This document shows, piece after piece, positions 7,860 through 16,378 of a stretch of 64,000 bases of DNA (positions within the stretch are counted from its first letter, which is position 1; each line of letters opens with the position of its first letter). The notes under the pieces were generated by a model. It made no database searches and had not been told where the DNA came from. It saw nothing but the letters and a program-made list of their open reading frames with translations. The stretch comes from Sphingobium subterraneum (GTDB lineage Bacteria; Pseudomonadota; Alphaproteobacteria; Sphingomonadales; Sphingomonadaceae): positions 248,001-312,000 of the forward strand of contig NZ_JACIJP010000004.1 of assembly GCF_014199435.1 (NCBI RefSeq), given 5' to 3'. The position numbers and the translations under genes are program-made.

Positions 7860-7879
7860 GCCAACATAGCGGCCGTTCA
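7860..7879 (+). repeat. Short dispersed direct repeat, copy 2
   Basis: GCCAACATAGCGGCCGTTCA differs at one position from 961-980. It lies in the 297-base gap before the DUF4173 gene, which otherwise shows no gene. Confidence 0.4.
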
Positions 7880-8061
7880 ATGTGCCCAGTGCAGCGCCTG
7901 ATACCTGTCCTTCGTTCAGCCGCGGGCGCTGTCGCATTTTGCTACAGTTTTCGCTTCTCTGCACAGGTTCTGCACATCATCAGCGTTGTAAATCCTTGGG
8001 TTGAACGACACAGCCTGCGCATCGCGCTGGCAATGCTTCCCGCTATCAATGGGAGGTAATC

Positions 8062-9699
8062 ATGACCGTTTCAGGGTTTCGTTTGCAGCGCAGTTTTATA
8101 TGGAAACTGGCGGTCGCGTTTGCGCTGGTTGGCATTGGCGATCTGCTGTTTTTCCAGTGGGAACTGGCCGGAGGCAATCTCGGTATATACGGTCTGGCGC
8201 TGCTGGCCGGTATGATCGCGGCGCGTCAAGGCGTACGGCGGGACAGGCGCGCGCTGTTTGCTACTGTGGCTGCAACACTGTTCGCGTTCGCGATGATCTA
8301 TGATGCAAGCCTGCTGGCATGGACCTTGTTCTGGGTCGCCGCCGGAATGGCCGCGCTTCTACCCGCCAGCGGCCACTTCGATGACGGCTGGCGCTGGTTC
8401 CAGCGACTGCTCCTGCACGGGTTACGAACGCCGTTTGCGCCGATTCTGGATGCCAGGGGTGTGCTTAAGGCTAAACGCAGACGTCAGAACAGCCGCCTTG
8501 ACCTACGAGCAGGCATACCAGTGCTGATGCTCCCCTTGATCGGCAGCGCGATCATCCTCGCATTGTTCTCGGCTGCTAATCCGGTGATCGAGCAGATCCT
8601 CGCCAGCATCAGCGTGCCCGAGCTATCGTTTCAGACCATCGCCCGAATGATGCTTTGGACCGTGCTCTTCATTGCGGCGTGGAGCCTAATCCACCCCCGT
8701 CTTGCCCAGCGCCTCCTGCCCACATTCGATGGCAGCGGCGACCTTGATATGCCTGGTGTTTCCATCGCCTCGGTCAAGCTGTCGCTGATCGCGTTCAATC
8801 TGCTCTTCGCGATGCAGAACCTTATGGACGCCGCCTATCTGAGCGGAGCCGTTCCTATGCCCCAAGGCATAACCCTAGCCGAATATGCGCATCGCGGGGC
8901 CTATCCATTGATCATGACAGCGTTGCTTGCCGCGCTGTTCGTAATCGTAACGTTGCGCCCCGGTTCCTCCACTGCGGCCGTACCGATGATCCGCAGGCTG
9001 GTTGTGCTTTGGATTGCGCAGAACATCCTATTGGTCGGCTCCTCGATCTTGCGGTTGCTCGATTATGTCGAAGCCTACTCGCTTACCGTGCTGCGCATAT
9101 CCGCGCTGGCATGGATGCTGCTCGTCGCGGCCGGGCTGATGCTGATCTGCTGGCGGCTGCTCCGGGCCAAAAGCGCGAGCTGGCTCATTAACGCGAATCT
9201 CACCACCGCTGCGCTCCTGCTGGCGGTCGTAAGCTTGATCGATCTGGGCAACGCCGCGGCATGGTGGAACATCCGCCATGCGCGGGAGGCCGGTGGAAAG
9301 GGCGCTGCGCTCGACCTGTGCTATTTGAGCGAACTCGGCAGCTCGTCGCTGTTGCCTCTCATCGATCTGGAGAAGAACCCTGACCTCAAGCCCGCATTTC
9401 GAGAAAGGGTTCAGGCGGTAAGGAGTGACATCCACCGGCAGCTTCGCTCACAGATGGTTCACGCCTGGACGATGCGGGGAGAGCAAAGGTTGTCACAGTC
9501 GGAGCAATTGATCCAGACGCTGCACCAGATCCCGCTCAAACCCGCCATGAGAAACTGCGACGGCAGTGTTGTTCCGCCCCAACCAGTCATTAGTGTTCCA
9601 ACGCCTGCAACGCCGACAACACGGCCCCGGCCAGAACCAACTGCATCCGTTCCTACGCCAAAGCCATCAACCACGTTGACAGCCGAGACGCGGAAATGA
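8062..9699 (+). CDS. DUF4173-family polytopic membrane protein
   Basis: 545 residues; GGGAGG lies 5 bases before the ATG. About eleven membrane helices occupy residues 12-400. The section MDAAYLSGAVPMPQGITLAEYAHRGAYPLIMTALLAALFVI is diagnostic of DUF4173 proteins, whose function is not established. A soluble C-terminal tail (about 400-545) is helical and ends in a Pro/Thr-rich stretch. The stop overlaps the response regulator start (ATGA), so this membrane protein is the first gene of a four-gene operon with a two-component system. A sensing or signal-modulating role is possible but inferred from position only. Confidence 0.85.
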   Translation: MTVSGFRLQRSFIWKLAVAFALVGIGDLLFFQWELAGGNLGIYGLALLAGMIAARQGVRRDRRALFATVAATLFAFAMIYDASLLAWTLFWVAAGMAALLPASGHFDDGWRWFQRLLLHGLRTPFAPILDARGVLKAKRRRQNSRLDLRAGIPVLMLPLIGSAIILALFSAANPVIEQILASISVPELSFQTIARMMLWTVLFIAAWSLIHPRLAQRLLPTFDGSGDLDMPGVSIASVKLSLIAFNLLFAMQNLMDAAYLSGAVPMPQGITLAEYAHRGAYPLIMTALLAALFVIVTLRPGSSTAAVPMIRRLVVLWIAQNILLVGSSILRLLDYVEAYSLTVLRISALAWMLLVAAGLMLICWRLLRAKSASWLINANLTTAALLLAVVSLIDLGNAAAWWNIRHAREAGGKGAALDLCYLSELGSSSLLPLIDLEKNPDLKPAFRERVQAVRSDIHRQLRSQMVHAWTMRGEQRLSQSEQLIQTLHQIPLKPAMRNCDGSVVPPQPVISVPTPATPTTRPRPEPTASVPTPKPSTTLTAETRK

Positions 9700-10424
9700 T
9701 CATGTGCCCCATGCCGCGCACCATCCTTGTCGTCGATGACGATCCGCACATCCGCCAGTTGCTGGTCTTTGCCTTCGGCAAGGCAGGACTAGACACAATC
9801 GAGGCGCAGGACGGCGAGGAGGCGATCTCCCGCGTCGAAGCCCATGCGCCAGATCTCGTTATCCTCGACATCAACATGCCGCGCATGGACGGGCTGGAAG
9901 TCTGCCGCCGCCTGCGCGCCGCGGGCGACGTGCCGATCCTGTTCCTATCCTCGCGCGACGACGAGATCGACCGGGTGCTGGGGATCGAACTGGGCGGCGA
10001 CGATTATGTCGTGAAGCCCTTCTCGCCGCGCGAGGTGGTCGCCCGCTCCATGGCAATACTACGCCGCACGGCCGCCAAGCCGCCGGAGGTCGACGCTGCG
10101 GCTGGAGCCAGCCACCATGGCAGCCTGACACTCGACGCCGATGCATGGACTGCGAGCTGGCATGGCGAAGAAATCGCGCTCACCATTACCGAGTTTACGA
10201 TATTGCGGACGCTCGCCTCCATGCCGTCGCGCATTTTCTCGCGCGAAATGATCATCGACCGGCTACATGGTCCCGGCTTTGCAATCACCGACCGAACGAT
10301 CGACAGCCATATTCGCAATCTACGGCGAAAGTTCGCCGATGCGGGCTGCGAGGACTTGGTCGAAACGCGCGCCGGCGTCGGCTATCGGCTCGGAAGCTGC
10401 ACGGGGCGGTCCCAATCCGCATGA
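9696..10424 (+). CDS. OmpR-family response regulator
   Basis: 242 residues. The receiver domain has the acidic pair in VVDDD (about 13-17), the phosphoacceptor Asp58 in VILDINMP and a Lys in VVKPFSP. A linker leads to a winged-helix DNA-binding domain (about 140-235) with LTITEFTILRTLAS and TIDSHIRNLRRKF. The ATG at 9696 overlaps the previous stop; another ATG at 9711 (MPRTILVVDDD) would give a more typical N-terminus and cannot be excluded. It overlaps the kinase gene by 4 bases (ATGA). The kinase next door is its probable partner; targets are unknown. Confidence 0.93.
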   Translation: MIMCPMPRTILVVDDDPHIRQLLVFAFGKAGLDTIEAQDGEEAISRVEAHAPDLVILDINMPRMDGLEVCRRLRAAGDVPILFLSSRDDEIDRVLGIELGGDDYVVKPFSPREVVARSMAILRRTAAKPPEVDAAAGASHHGSLTLDADAWTASWHGEEIALTITEFTILRTLASMPSRIFSREMIIDRLHGPGFAITDRTIDSHIRNLRRKFADAGCEDLVETRAGVGYRLGSCTGRSQSA

Positions 10425-12034
10425 TTGCGACGCTGAAGGCCTTCGTCGCCCGCCACTGGCCTGTGCTGCGACTGAGGACAATTCTGTTCGGTACACTGCT
10501 GTTCGTGGCGGCACTGCCGGGGATAAGCGCCATCTTCCTGCGCGTTTACGAGAATGCGCTGGTGCGCCGGACGGAAGCGGAGCTGGTGGCACAGAGCGCG
10601 GCACTGGCGGCCAGCGCTGCCGTCGACTGGCCCGGGCGGAAAGGTAGGATTGCCACGCAGGCCGATCCGTTTCTGGACGCAGTCGACAGAGGCGACAATT
10701 CCTATGGAATGCCGACCTTTCGCGATCATCCAACCGAGATCGATCTGCGCTCTTCACCCATTCTTCCACCGCGACCGCCAGCGAAAGCCGCCAGGGAACC
10801 GCCCGACCCGGCAGCATTGTCCGTGGCCGATCATCTGCAACCCGCCTTTGAGGAAACCAAACGCACGACGCTGTCGTCGATCATCATGCTCGATGCGCGC
10901 GGAACGGTTCTGACCGGCCCGGATCGAGGGCGCAGTCTTGCATTCCTACCCGAAGTCCACTCGGCGCTCGGCGGCAAGCCTATGACAGTGTTACGCATCA
11001 ACGAGAATTACGGAGCGCATTATCCGTTCGAATGGCTGAGCCGTGCGTCTAACATTCGCTTGCACCACACGCGCCCGATCACGGTTGATGGGCAGGCCAA
11101 AGCGGTGGTTCTGGTCTCACGCTCTCCGCGCGCGTTGTTTCGCGGCATTTACGAGGATCGCGGAAAGATCATACTGGGCGTCGTTGCGATCTTCCTGCTG
11201 CTGATCGTCCTGTCCGCTGTTCTCTCCCGCGCAATCGTGCGGCCGATCGAAAATCTGAGCCGCACCACCCGGGCCTTGTCTTCCGGAAGGCATGTCAGCC
11301 CCGTCCGACCATCGTTGCAAGTGGTCGAAATCCGCGACCTGTTCCGCGATTTCGAGGTGATGGCCGCCAGCATCGACAAGAGGTCGCGCTATCTGCGCGA
11401 TTTCGCCTCCTCCGTCAGCCACGAGTTCAAGACGCCGCTCGCCGCGATCAGCGGCGCGATCGAGCTGCTGCAGGATCATGCCGAGGATATGCCCCCGACT
11501 GACCGGGAACGCTTTCTCGCCAATATGGCGGCGGATGCCGAGCGCCTGTCCCGCCTCGTCCGCCGACTCATGGAGCTGGCGCAGGCCGATCTTCGCATGG
11601 ACGGGGTGGAGGAACAGACCGACATTGCCCCGACACTGGCCGCTGTGGCGGATGGACTGGGCGGATCAGGCTTTGCTGTTCGGCTGGACCTTCCGGATGC
11701 GCTTCCCGCGCTCGCAATTGATGCGGACGCGCTGGAAGCCGTGCTCACCACACTCGTCGAAAATGCCCGGCAGGCGGGTGCAAGCAAATTGTCGGTATCG
11801 GCTTCTCGGAATGCTAATGAGGTCAACCTTGATCTTGTCGACGATGGCCCCGGTGTGCCTCCGGCCGATCAGGCTCGCATCTTCGATCCCTTCTTCACCA
11901 GCAAACGCGAACAGGGCGGCACCGGCCTCGGCCTGTCGATCGCCCGGTCACTGTTGCAGGCCTATCGCGGTTCGCTGGAGCTGGTCCCATCGGAACACGG
12001 GGCGCATTTCAGGATCACGGTCGGGGCGGCGTGA
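10421..12034 (+). CDS. Membrane sensor histidine kinase
   Basis: 537 residues from the ATG at 10421. Helix 1 (about 18-42) and helix 2 (about 250-270) enclose a periplasmic domain of about 200 residues, followed by a HAMP region and the H-box SSVSHEFKTPLAAI (His334). The ATP-binding domain has an N-box (LVENARQAG), a G1 box (DDGPGV) and a G2 box (GGTGLGLSIA). The general layout resembles CreC-like kinases, but the periplasmic part is not diagnostic. It overlaps the regulator before it and the unknown gene after it by 4 bases each, so its output is very probably the OmpR-type regulator. Confidence 0.93.
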   Translation: MIATLKAFVARHWPVLRLRTILFGTLLFVAALPGISAIFLRVYENALVRRTEAELVAQSAALAASAAVDWPGRKGRIATQADPFLDAVDRGDNSYGMPTFRDHPTEIDLRSSPILPPRPPAKAAREPPDPAALSVADHLQPAFEETKRTTLSSIIMLDARGTVLTGPDRGRSLAFLPEVHSALGGKPMTVLRINENYGAHYPFEWLSRASNIRLHHTRPITVDGQAKAVVLVSRSPRALFRGIYEDRGKIILGVVAIFLLLIVLSAVLSRAIVRPIENLSRTTRALSSGRHVSPVRPSLQVVEIRDLFRDFEVMAASIDKRSRYLRDFASSVSHEFKTPLAAISGAIELLQDHAEDMPPTDRERFLANMAADAERLSRLVRRLMELAQADLRMDGVEEQTDIAPTLAAVADGLGGSGFAVRLDLPDALPALAIDADALEAVLTTLVENARQAGASKLSVSASRNANEVNLDLVDDGPGVPPADQARIFDPFFTSKREQGGTGLGLSIARSLLQAYRGSLELVPSEHGAHFRITVGAA

Positions 12035-12549
12035 ACACGATCATCCCACGCCCGCTGCCGGAGCATTCGCTCCTTTCTGCCTATAACACGAAGGGGTATT
12101 ACACGGACTGCTTCGCGATCGAAGTTGCCAGGGATATTTCGCAGCAGCAGTTCGTAACGGCATTCTACACAAGCCGCCTGTTCAAGGTCGAACGGTTCAT
12201 CCTCAAATGGCTCGTTACGAAACCTTCGACCGACCAGGAAGCCAAACAACTGGCCATTGGTTCAACCGACAGCTTTGCCGCCTGGACCGTGGAAGGCCGG
12301 ATGCCGGAACAACTTCTCCTTTGCGATTATCAGGGGCGAACACGGTCATGGCTGATGGTGGAACCGATTGGGAGCGGCACCGAGACGGCTACGCAGCTCT
12401 TCTTCGGCACAGGTGTCGTGTCGGCAACCAATCGAACGACGGGTCGCAAATCGATGCAAATACCCTTCCACCTGCTGCTCGGTTTTCATCGTCTGTATGC
12501 GAGGGCATTGCTCCGCTCCGCAGCTGTGAACCTTGCTGCAGGCAAATAG
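12031..12549 (+). CDS. Unknown protein, fourth gene of the two-component operon
   Basis: 172 residues, starting at a GTG that overlaps the kinase stop (GTGA). No signal peptide or membrane helix is seen. Recognisable blocks are SAYNTKGYYTDCFAIEV, FILKWLVTKPSTDQEAKQLAIG, FAAWTVEGR..EQLLLCDYQGRTRSWL and a final helix with FHRLYARALL. The alternating strands and long last helix suggest a SRPBCC/START-like or DUF2867-like fold, an impression only. It ends 9 bases before the end of the convergent AAA gene. Confidence 0.75.
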   Translation: MNTIIPRPLPEHSLLSAYNTKGYYTDCFAIEVARDISQQQFVTAFYTSRLFKVERFILKWLVTKPSTDQEAKQLAIGSTDSFAAWTVEGRMPEQLLLCDYQGRTRSWLMVEPIGSGTETATQLFFGTGVVSATNRTTGRKSMQIPFHLLLGFHRLYARALLRSAAVNLAAGK

Positions 12550-12558
12550 CTCCTCGTC

Positions 12559-14625
12559 CTAGAAGCCAATCGGCTGGGCCATGGCCGGCTTCACGGCAAT
12601 TTCGGCTCTCAGCCGCTCGACAATCTCCTTTGCATTGCGTGCCGGATCATGGCGCAACTGGCGCGCAACGACGGCGAGGTCGCCTGGCGTAAGCCCGTGC
12701 ACGGATGCCAGCGAAGCAGGTGGCTCAACACTGAAAAACGTTCTGAAGGCCCGTTCCACCTTGGCTCCCGAAAGCGCGCGCAACTCCACCTTGAAGATGA
12801 AGCGCCGCAAGGTCGCCGGATCCAGCCGCCAGCCATGATTGGTCGCAGCGACCACAGGCAGCGGGTGACGGTCGAGCCAGGTCAGCAGCTCGTTGACCTG
12901 GCTGACTTCCCAGTTGACGCGGGCAGTGCTCCGATCAAACAACAACGAATCCACCTCATCGAACAGGAGCACGCTTTCCTTCCGCCGTGCCTCGGCAAAG
13001 GCTTCGGCAATGCGCTCCTCCGTCTCTCCGACCCATTTGGAAAGAAGGTCTGAGGTCCGTCGCACCAACAGCGGGCGATTGAGGGCGCGCGCGAAGTGGT
13101 GGGCGAGCGCGGTCTTGCCCGTGCCGGGAACGCCGGTCAGAAGCAGCGAGACATCCAGATGCTCGCTTGTCCGCAGGCATTCGAACAGAGGAGCAAGCGG
13201 CCTGTCGGTTTCGAACAGGTCAAGATCGACCGGTCCGGGACCATCGAGCGGAAGATCGTTGTCGCCTCGCAGTGCTTTGACCAGAGCGCGGGCAGGACGC
13301 AGCCCGCCGTCAGTCTCACCCGCCAGCCGCGCGCCGCGTGCGGAAACGCGCAGCACCGACGCTGCCTCAGGTGTATTTTCCAAAAGCCCTTCCCAGCCGC
13401 TGCCGGGCGTAACGGCTTCCTCCTGTGCGACATGGCAAAGCATGCGCATGGCGGTGCTTTTCGAGGGCAGGTCCAGTTTCAGGATGTGGCTCATCCGGCG
13501 CAGGATCGCCGGATCGACATTGCCGATGGCGTTGGTGGTCCAGATCACGGGAACCGGATTGGTTTCCAGCAGGCGGTTGACGAAGACCTTGCTGCCCTGA
13601 CGCCCGCGCATCCAGTCACCTTGAATCGGCTGGGCATCCCCGATCAGATCTTCCATCTCGTCGAAGAGAAGTGCGGCATCGCCCTTACCGGCAAGCAGAC
13701 GCTGGCCCATCTGGAAGGCGGCGATGCGATCGCGCCGGTCGGGCTCGTCGCCATCCCCGTCTGCCTCGCCCGCACTATGGAGCGAAAACCCGGCCGCTGC
13801 GGCTAGGCTGCGCGCAAACTCGGTCTTGCCCGTGCCCGGCGGGCCATGGATCAGAATGTTGATGCCTCTGGCGCGTTCGCGCCTTGTGCCTTCGAGAAGG
13901 CGGCAGAGAAACTCGGCATCCTCGACGTGCGCAAAGGCCGACAGCGGCAGGCCTGCGGCATGGCGCGGACCGACCATCTGCGTGATGATACCCGCCTCGC
14001 TCTCCGGCTGGCGGTCGAGCAGATTCTCGAGCGCCCAGCGGATTTCGAGCCCCACCTGACCGCGCCAGTCGGCACGAAAAGTAGCAAGACCCATCCGGAA
14101 AAGCGGATTAAGCCGCACCCTCCGTTCGGCCTCCTGTGGCTCGGCGCCAGCCGTCTCGCCAATCATCGCAGGCAGGTCATTGCCGGAACGGGAAAGTAAT
14201 TCGTCGAGTTCACCGGGCAGGCACAGCCGGTCGAGCGCGAACGTCACCCCGACGATCGCGCTGTCAATCTCATCTAGGCGCAGCAGGGCGGACAGCTCGC
14301 GCGCGAGCCGAAGCACGCCATTGCCGTCATTGGCGCCGTCGTCCGCGCAAGGTCCATCGACCGCGACCGCACGTTTGAGTGCGGTCCAGCTGAGCTTCTT
14401 CGCCTCCACGGCCTTGAGACCGAAGAGCGTGGAGCCATTGGCCCGCCCGAATTCGAGCAGACCTTTGGCCTGTTGCGACGCGGCAGTCATGCCGCGCAGG
14501 GCCCGACGCAGCATGCGCCGGGTGATCTGAATCTGGTTCATAAGTCTCGCTTCGCGAACGACCGTGCAGACGCGCGTGGTCGCTGTTTCAGTTTCCATAT
14601 CTATCGGGAAACCGGGCAGCGGCAT
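12559..14625 (-). CDS. Tandem AAA ATPase
   Basis: 688 residues from the ATG at 14625, with AGGGG 5 bases upstream; later in-frame ATGs at 14598 and 14541 have weaker sites. An N-terminal helical domain (1-240) precedes two AAA modules. Module 1 has Walker A GPPGTGKT at about 260 and Walker B LLFDEMEDLI near 319. Module 2 has GVPGTGKT near 498, LLFDEVDSLL near 553 and an Arg finger candidate in ATLRRFIFKVEL. The second module resembles CDC48/ClpX-type unfoldases of the classic AAA group. It lies 213 bases downstream of rtcA on the same strand, so it may belong to the RNA-repair operon or have its own promoter. Substrate unknown. Confidence 0.85.
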   Translation of the reverse strand: MPLPGFPIDMETETATTRVCTVVREARLMNQIQITRRMLRRALRGMTAASQQAKGLLEFGRANGSTLFGLKAVEAKKLSWTALKRAVAVDGPCADDGANDGNGVLRLARELSALLRLDEIDSAIVGVTFALDRLCLPGELDELLSRSGNDLPAMIGETAGAEPQEAERRVRLNPLFRMGLATFRADWRGQVGLEIRWALENLLDRQPESEAGIITQMVGPRHAAGLPLSAFAHVEDAEFLCRLLEGTRRERARGINILIHGPPGTGKTEFARSLAAAAGFSLHSAGEADGDGDEPDRRDRIAAFQMGQRLLAGKGDAALLFDEMEDLIGDAQPIQGDWMRGRQGSKVFVNRLLETNPVPVIWTTNAIGNVDPAILRRMSHILKLDLPSKSTAMRMLCHVAQEEAVTPGSGWEGLLENTPEAASVLRVSARGARLAGETDGGLRPARALVKALRGDNDLPLDGPGPVDLDLFETDRPLAPLFECLRTSEHLDVSLLLTGVPGTGKTALAHHFARALNRPLLVRRTSDLLSKWVGETEERIAEAFAEARRKESVLLFDEVDSLLFDRSTARVNWEVSQVNELLTWLDRHPLPVVAATNHGWRLDPATLRRFIFKVELRALSGAKVERAFRTFFSVEPPASLASVHGLTPGDLAVVARQLRHDPARNAKEIVERLRAEIAVKPAMAQPIGF

Positions 14626-14725
14626 TCAGCCCCTGCCACGGCGAGGAGACGCCTAGGCGAAGGGCTGGAACGCGGCGGGCACGGCGCCCGAGAGAATGCG
14701 TGAGTCCAGCAATGATTTTCTCCTG

Positions 14726-14756
14726 CCCACGGCGGAATTGCCGTTCAAGCGGTGGG
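14726..14756. other. Structured element between rtcA and the AAA gene
   Basis: In the 213-base gap, CGGC-GGAATT-GCCG (14730-14743) forms a hairpin that can be enclosed by CCCA/TGGG (14726-14729, 14753-14756). An alternative stem around TTCAAG (14744-14749) also forms. There is no T-run, so it is not a clear terminator. It may be a leader of the AAA transcript or a small structured RNA. Confidence 0.35.
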
Positions 14757-14838
14757 TCCCTTAGCCGAATCTGGTCGCATCTGCAATGCCGAAATCATAT
14801 TGAGGCATTGTCCACCGATCGACCGCAAGAACCGTGCC

Positions 14839-15879
14839 TCACCTCATGATGACGAGGTGGCGTCCGCCATCCTGACGTTCGAGCCTGACAGTCTTGCCGG
14901 TGAAGCGTCGCGCGATGTCGATTGCCGTCAGCATGTGCTGGCTGGGTTTCACGGTCGTGAAAGCGCCACCGCTCGCAAGCACGAAGGGCAGGATCACCTG
15001 GTCCGCGAGATAGGGCCCGGCGAAAGCTGTGCTCTCGATATAGCCTTTCATCCGCGCTGCCGACGTCTTCGCCAGCCGCTCGGCGGGCACGCCAAGTTGG
15101 CCGAAGCCGCTGACGACCTCGGTGACATTGGCATAGCGCGCTTCCAGCAGGAGGATCACGCCCGGCCCCTGATCCACGGGCAGTTCACGGATCGCAAAGG
15201 CGTCTTCGGGCCAGCTGGCAAGGTCCAGCCTTGCCCGGTTCAGCATGCGCTCGGCGATATCGAATGGTAGGCCGGTAAAGACCGCCTGTCCAGCGACACC
15301 AAGCTGCTCGCCGCGATCCATGCAATCGATCGAGTTCAACGCCGCAGGTGTGATTTCAACCTCGATCCGCCCTCCGCCACGCGGATAGAAGCCGTGGCGG
15401 ATCAGCTTGGCTGAAACCATTGGACCCATGCGGTTGATGATCGGCAGGAAGGTTCGCTCGATGAACTCGAACGGCGGCGCCAGCATATTGTGTGTGCCGC
15501 CCTCCAGCACGACGCGCGAAGGCGCATCCGCCAAAACGAGCGGCATCAGGATGGTCTGCAGGACAAGTCCGGTGCTTCCGGCGGTTCCCACGGCAAAATG
15601 ATACTCGCCGGGCACGACGCGGCCCGGACTGAAGATCAGCTCCGACGAACCGACGCTCAATCCCTGGCATTCGGCATTGCCGATAACGGAGGCCGCCTCG
15701 ACTGCGGTCACATGCTGACGCATGAGGCCTGGCTTCGAGCGGTTGCCGCGCACGTTGGTGATGCGGAATGGCTCGCCGGTAATTAGCGACAGCGCGCAGG
15801 CGTTACGTACGATCTGCCCACCGCCTTCGCCCTCCGATCCATCGATTGTGATCATATTCATCTCGATTTTTGCTTGCAT
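14839..15879 (-). CDS. rtcA: RNA 3'-terminal phosphate cyclase
   Basis: 346 residues. RtcA converts a 3'-phosphate end of RNA to a 2',3'-cyclic phosphate, using ATP through an adenylylated His. Diagnostic blocks are IDGSEGEGGGQIVRNACALS at the start, RGNRSKPGLMRQH, and the active-site His315 in VKPSQHMLTAI. Length agrees with the family (about 340). The ATG follows the stop of the preceding gene by one base (TAGAATG), indicating coupled translation; an alternative start 18 bases later (MNMITIDG) is possible. With rtcB and rtcR nearby it forms an RNA-repair operon, expected to respond to RNA damage. Confidence 0.95.
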   Translation of the reverse strand: MQAKIEMNMITIDGSEGEGGGQIVRNACALSLITGEPFRITNVRGNRSKPGLMRQHVTAVEAASVIGNAECQGLSVGSSELIFSPGRVVPGEYHFAVGTAGSTGLVLQTILMPLVLADAPSRVVLEGGTHNMLAPPFEFIERTFLPIINRMGPMVSAKLIRHGFYPRGGGRIEVEITPAALNSIDCMDRGEQLGVAGQAVFTGLPFDIAERMLNRARLDLASWPEDAFAIRELPVDQGPGVILLLEARYANVTEVVSGFGQLGVPAERLAKTSAARMKGYIESTAFAGPYLADQVILPFVLASGGAFTTVKPSQHMLTAIDIARRFTGKTVRLERQDGGRHLVIMR

Positions 15880-15880
15880 T

Positions 15881-16342
15881 CTAATTTCGTTCTCTGGGCG
15901 GCCACCAGAACATCCAGTGTTCAGCCCTTCGATTATCCGAAGTTCTTATCCCGAAATCCCCACCGTCAATCTCAACATCCGTGAACGCAGAAGCCAGTTT
16001 TTGCAGCCGCCGATTACCCACTGTCAGGACAAGCCGATCATTTTCCGGATGGAGAGAGAGGTCTTGCGCATCGGGTTGATATTCGATCCTCACTCTCGAA
16101 AATTGGCCAAAAGATTTTTGATCATAATTGGGCACCCGTAAAACATCGTCGGTAATCGAATCGAGCTTCAATGTTCTGTGGCACGCACCACCGCCACTCA
16201 TTCGATCGAGAAGATTCCGGACGGAGCGGCAGCCGGCCGGGTCGGCTGAAAAATGCCAGCCACGCCAATCACGCCGGGGATTTGCGTAACGCCAAATCCA
16301 CAGCCGGCCCTCCTGAACCCACTTGCTGACCCATTCCGTCAT
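15881..16342 (-). CDS. Small Trp-rich protein encoded between rtcB and rtcA
   Basis: 153 residues with an unusual number of Trp and Arg: the first 30 contain EWVSKWVQEGRLWIWRY and RRDWRGWHF, and the end is HWMFWWPPRERN. No signal peptide or membrane helix is seen. The middle contains RVPNYDQKSFGQFSRVRIEYQ and EIDGGDFGIRTSDNRR. I recognise no family. It starts 36 bases after rtcB and stops one base before rtcA, so it is almost certainly co-transcribed and coupled with the RNA ligase and cyclase. An RNA-binding or accessory role in repair is reasonable but inferred from position and composition only. Confidence 0.75.
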   Translation of the reverse strand: MTEWVSKWVQEGRLWIWRYANPRRDWRGWHFSADPAGCRSVRNLLDRMSGGGACHRTLKLDSITDDVLRVPNYDQKSFGQFSRVRIEYQPDAQDLSLHPENDRLVLTVGNRRLQKLASAFTDVEIDGGDFGIRTSDNRRAEHWMFWWPPRERN

Positions 16343-16378
16343 GGTCGACCACCCCCGAGATTATGTGCGTGAAGAGGA

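Noticed and set aside
14731-14760. tRNA-like T-loop (GTTCAAGC) in the rtcA-AAA spacer
   Set aside because: No acceptor or anticodon stems could be built around it, so no tRNA or tRNA-like call is made; only the hairpin is recorded.
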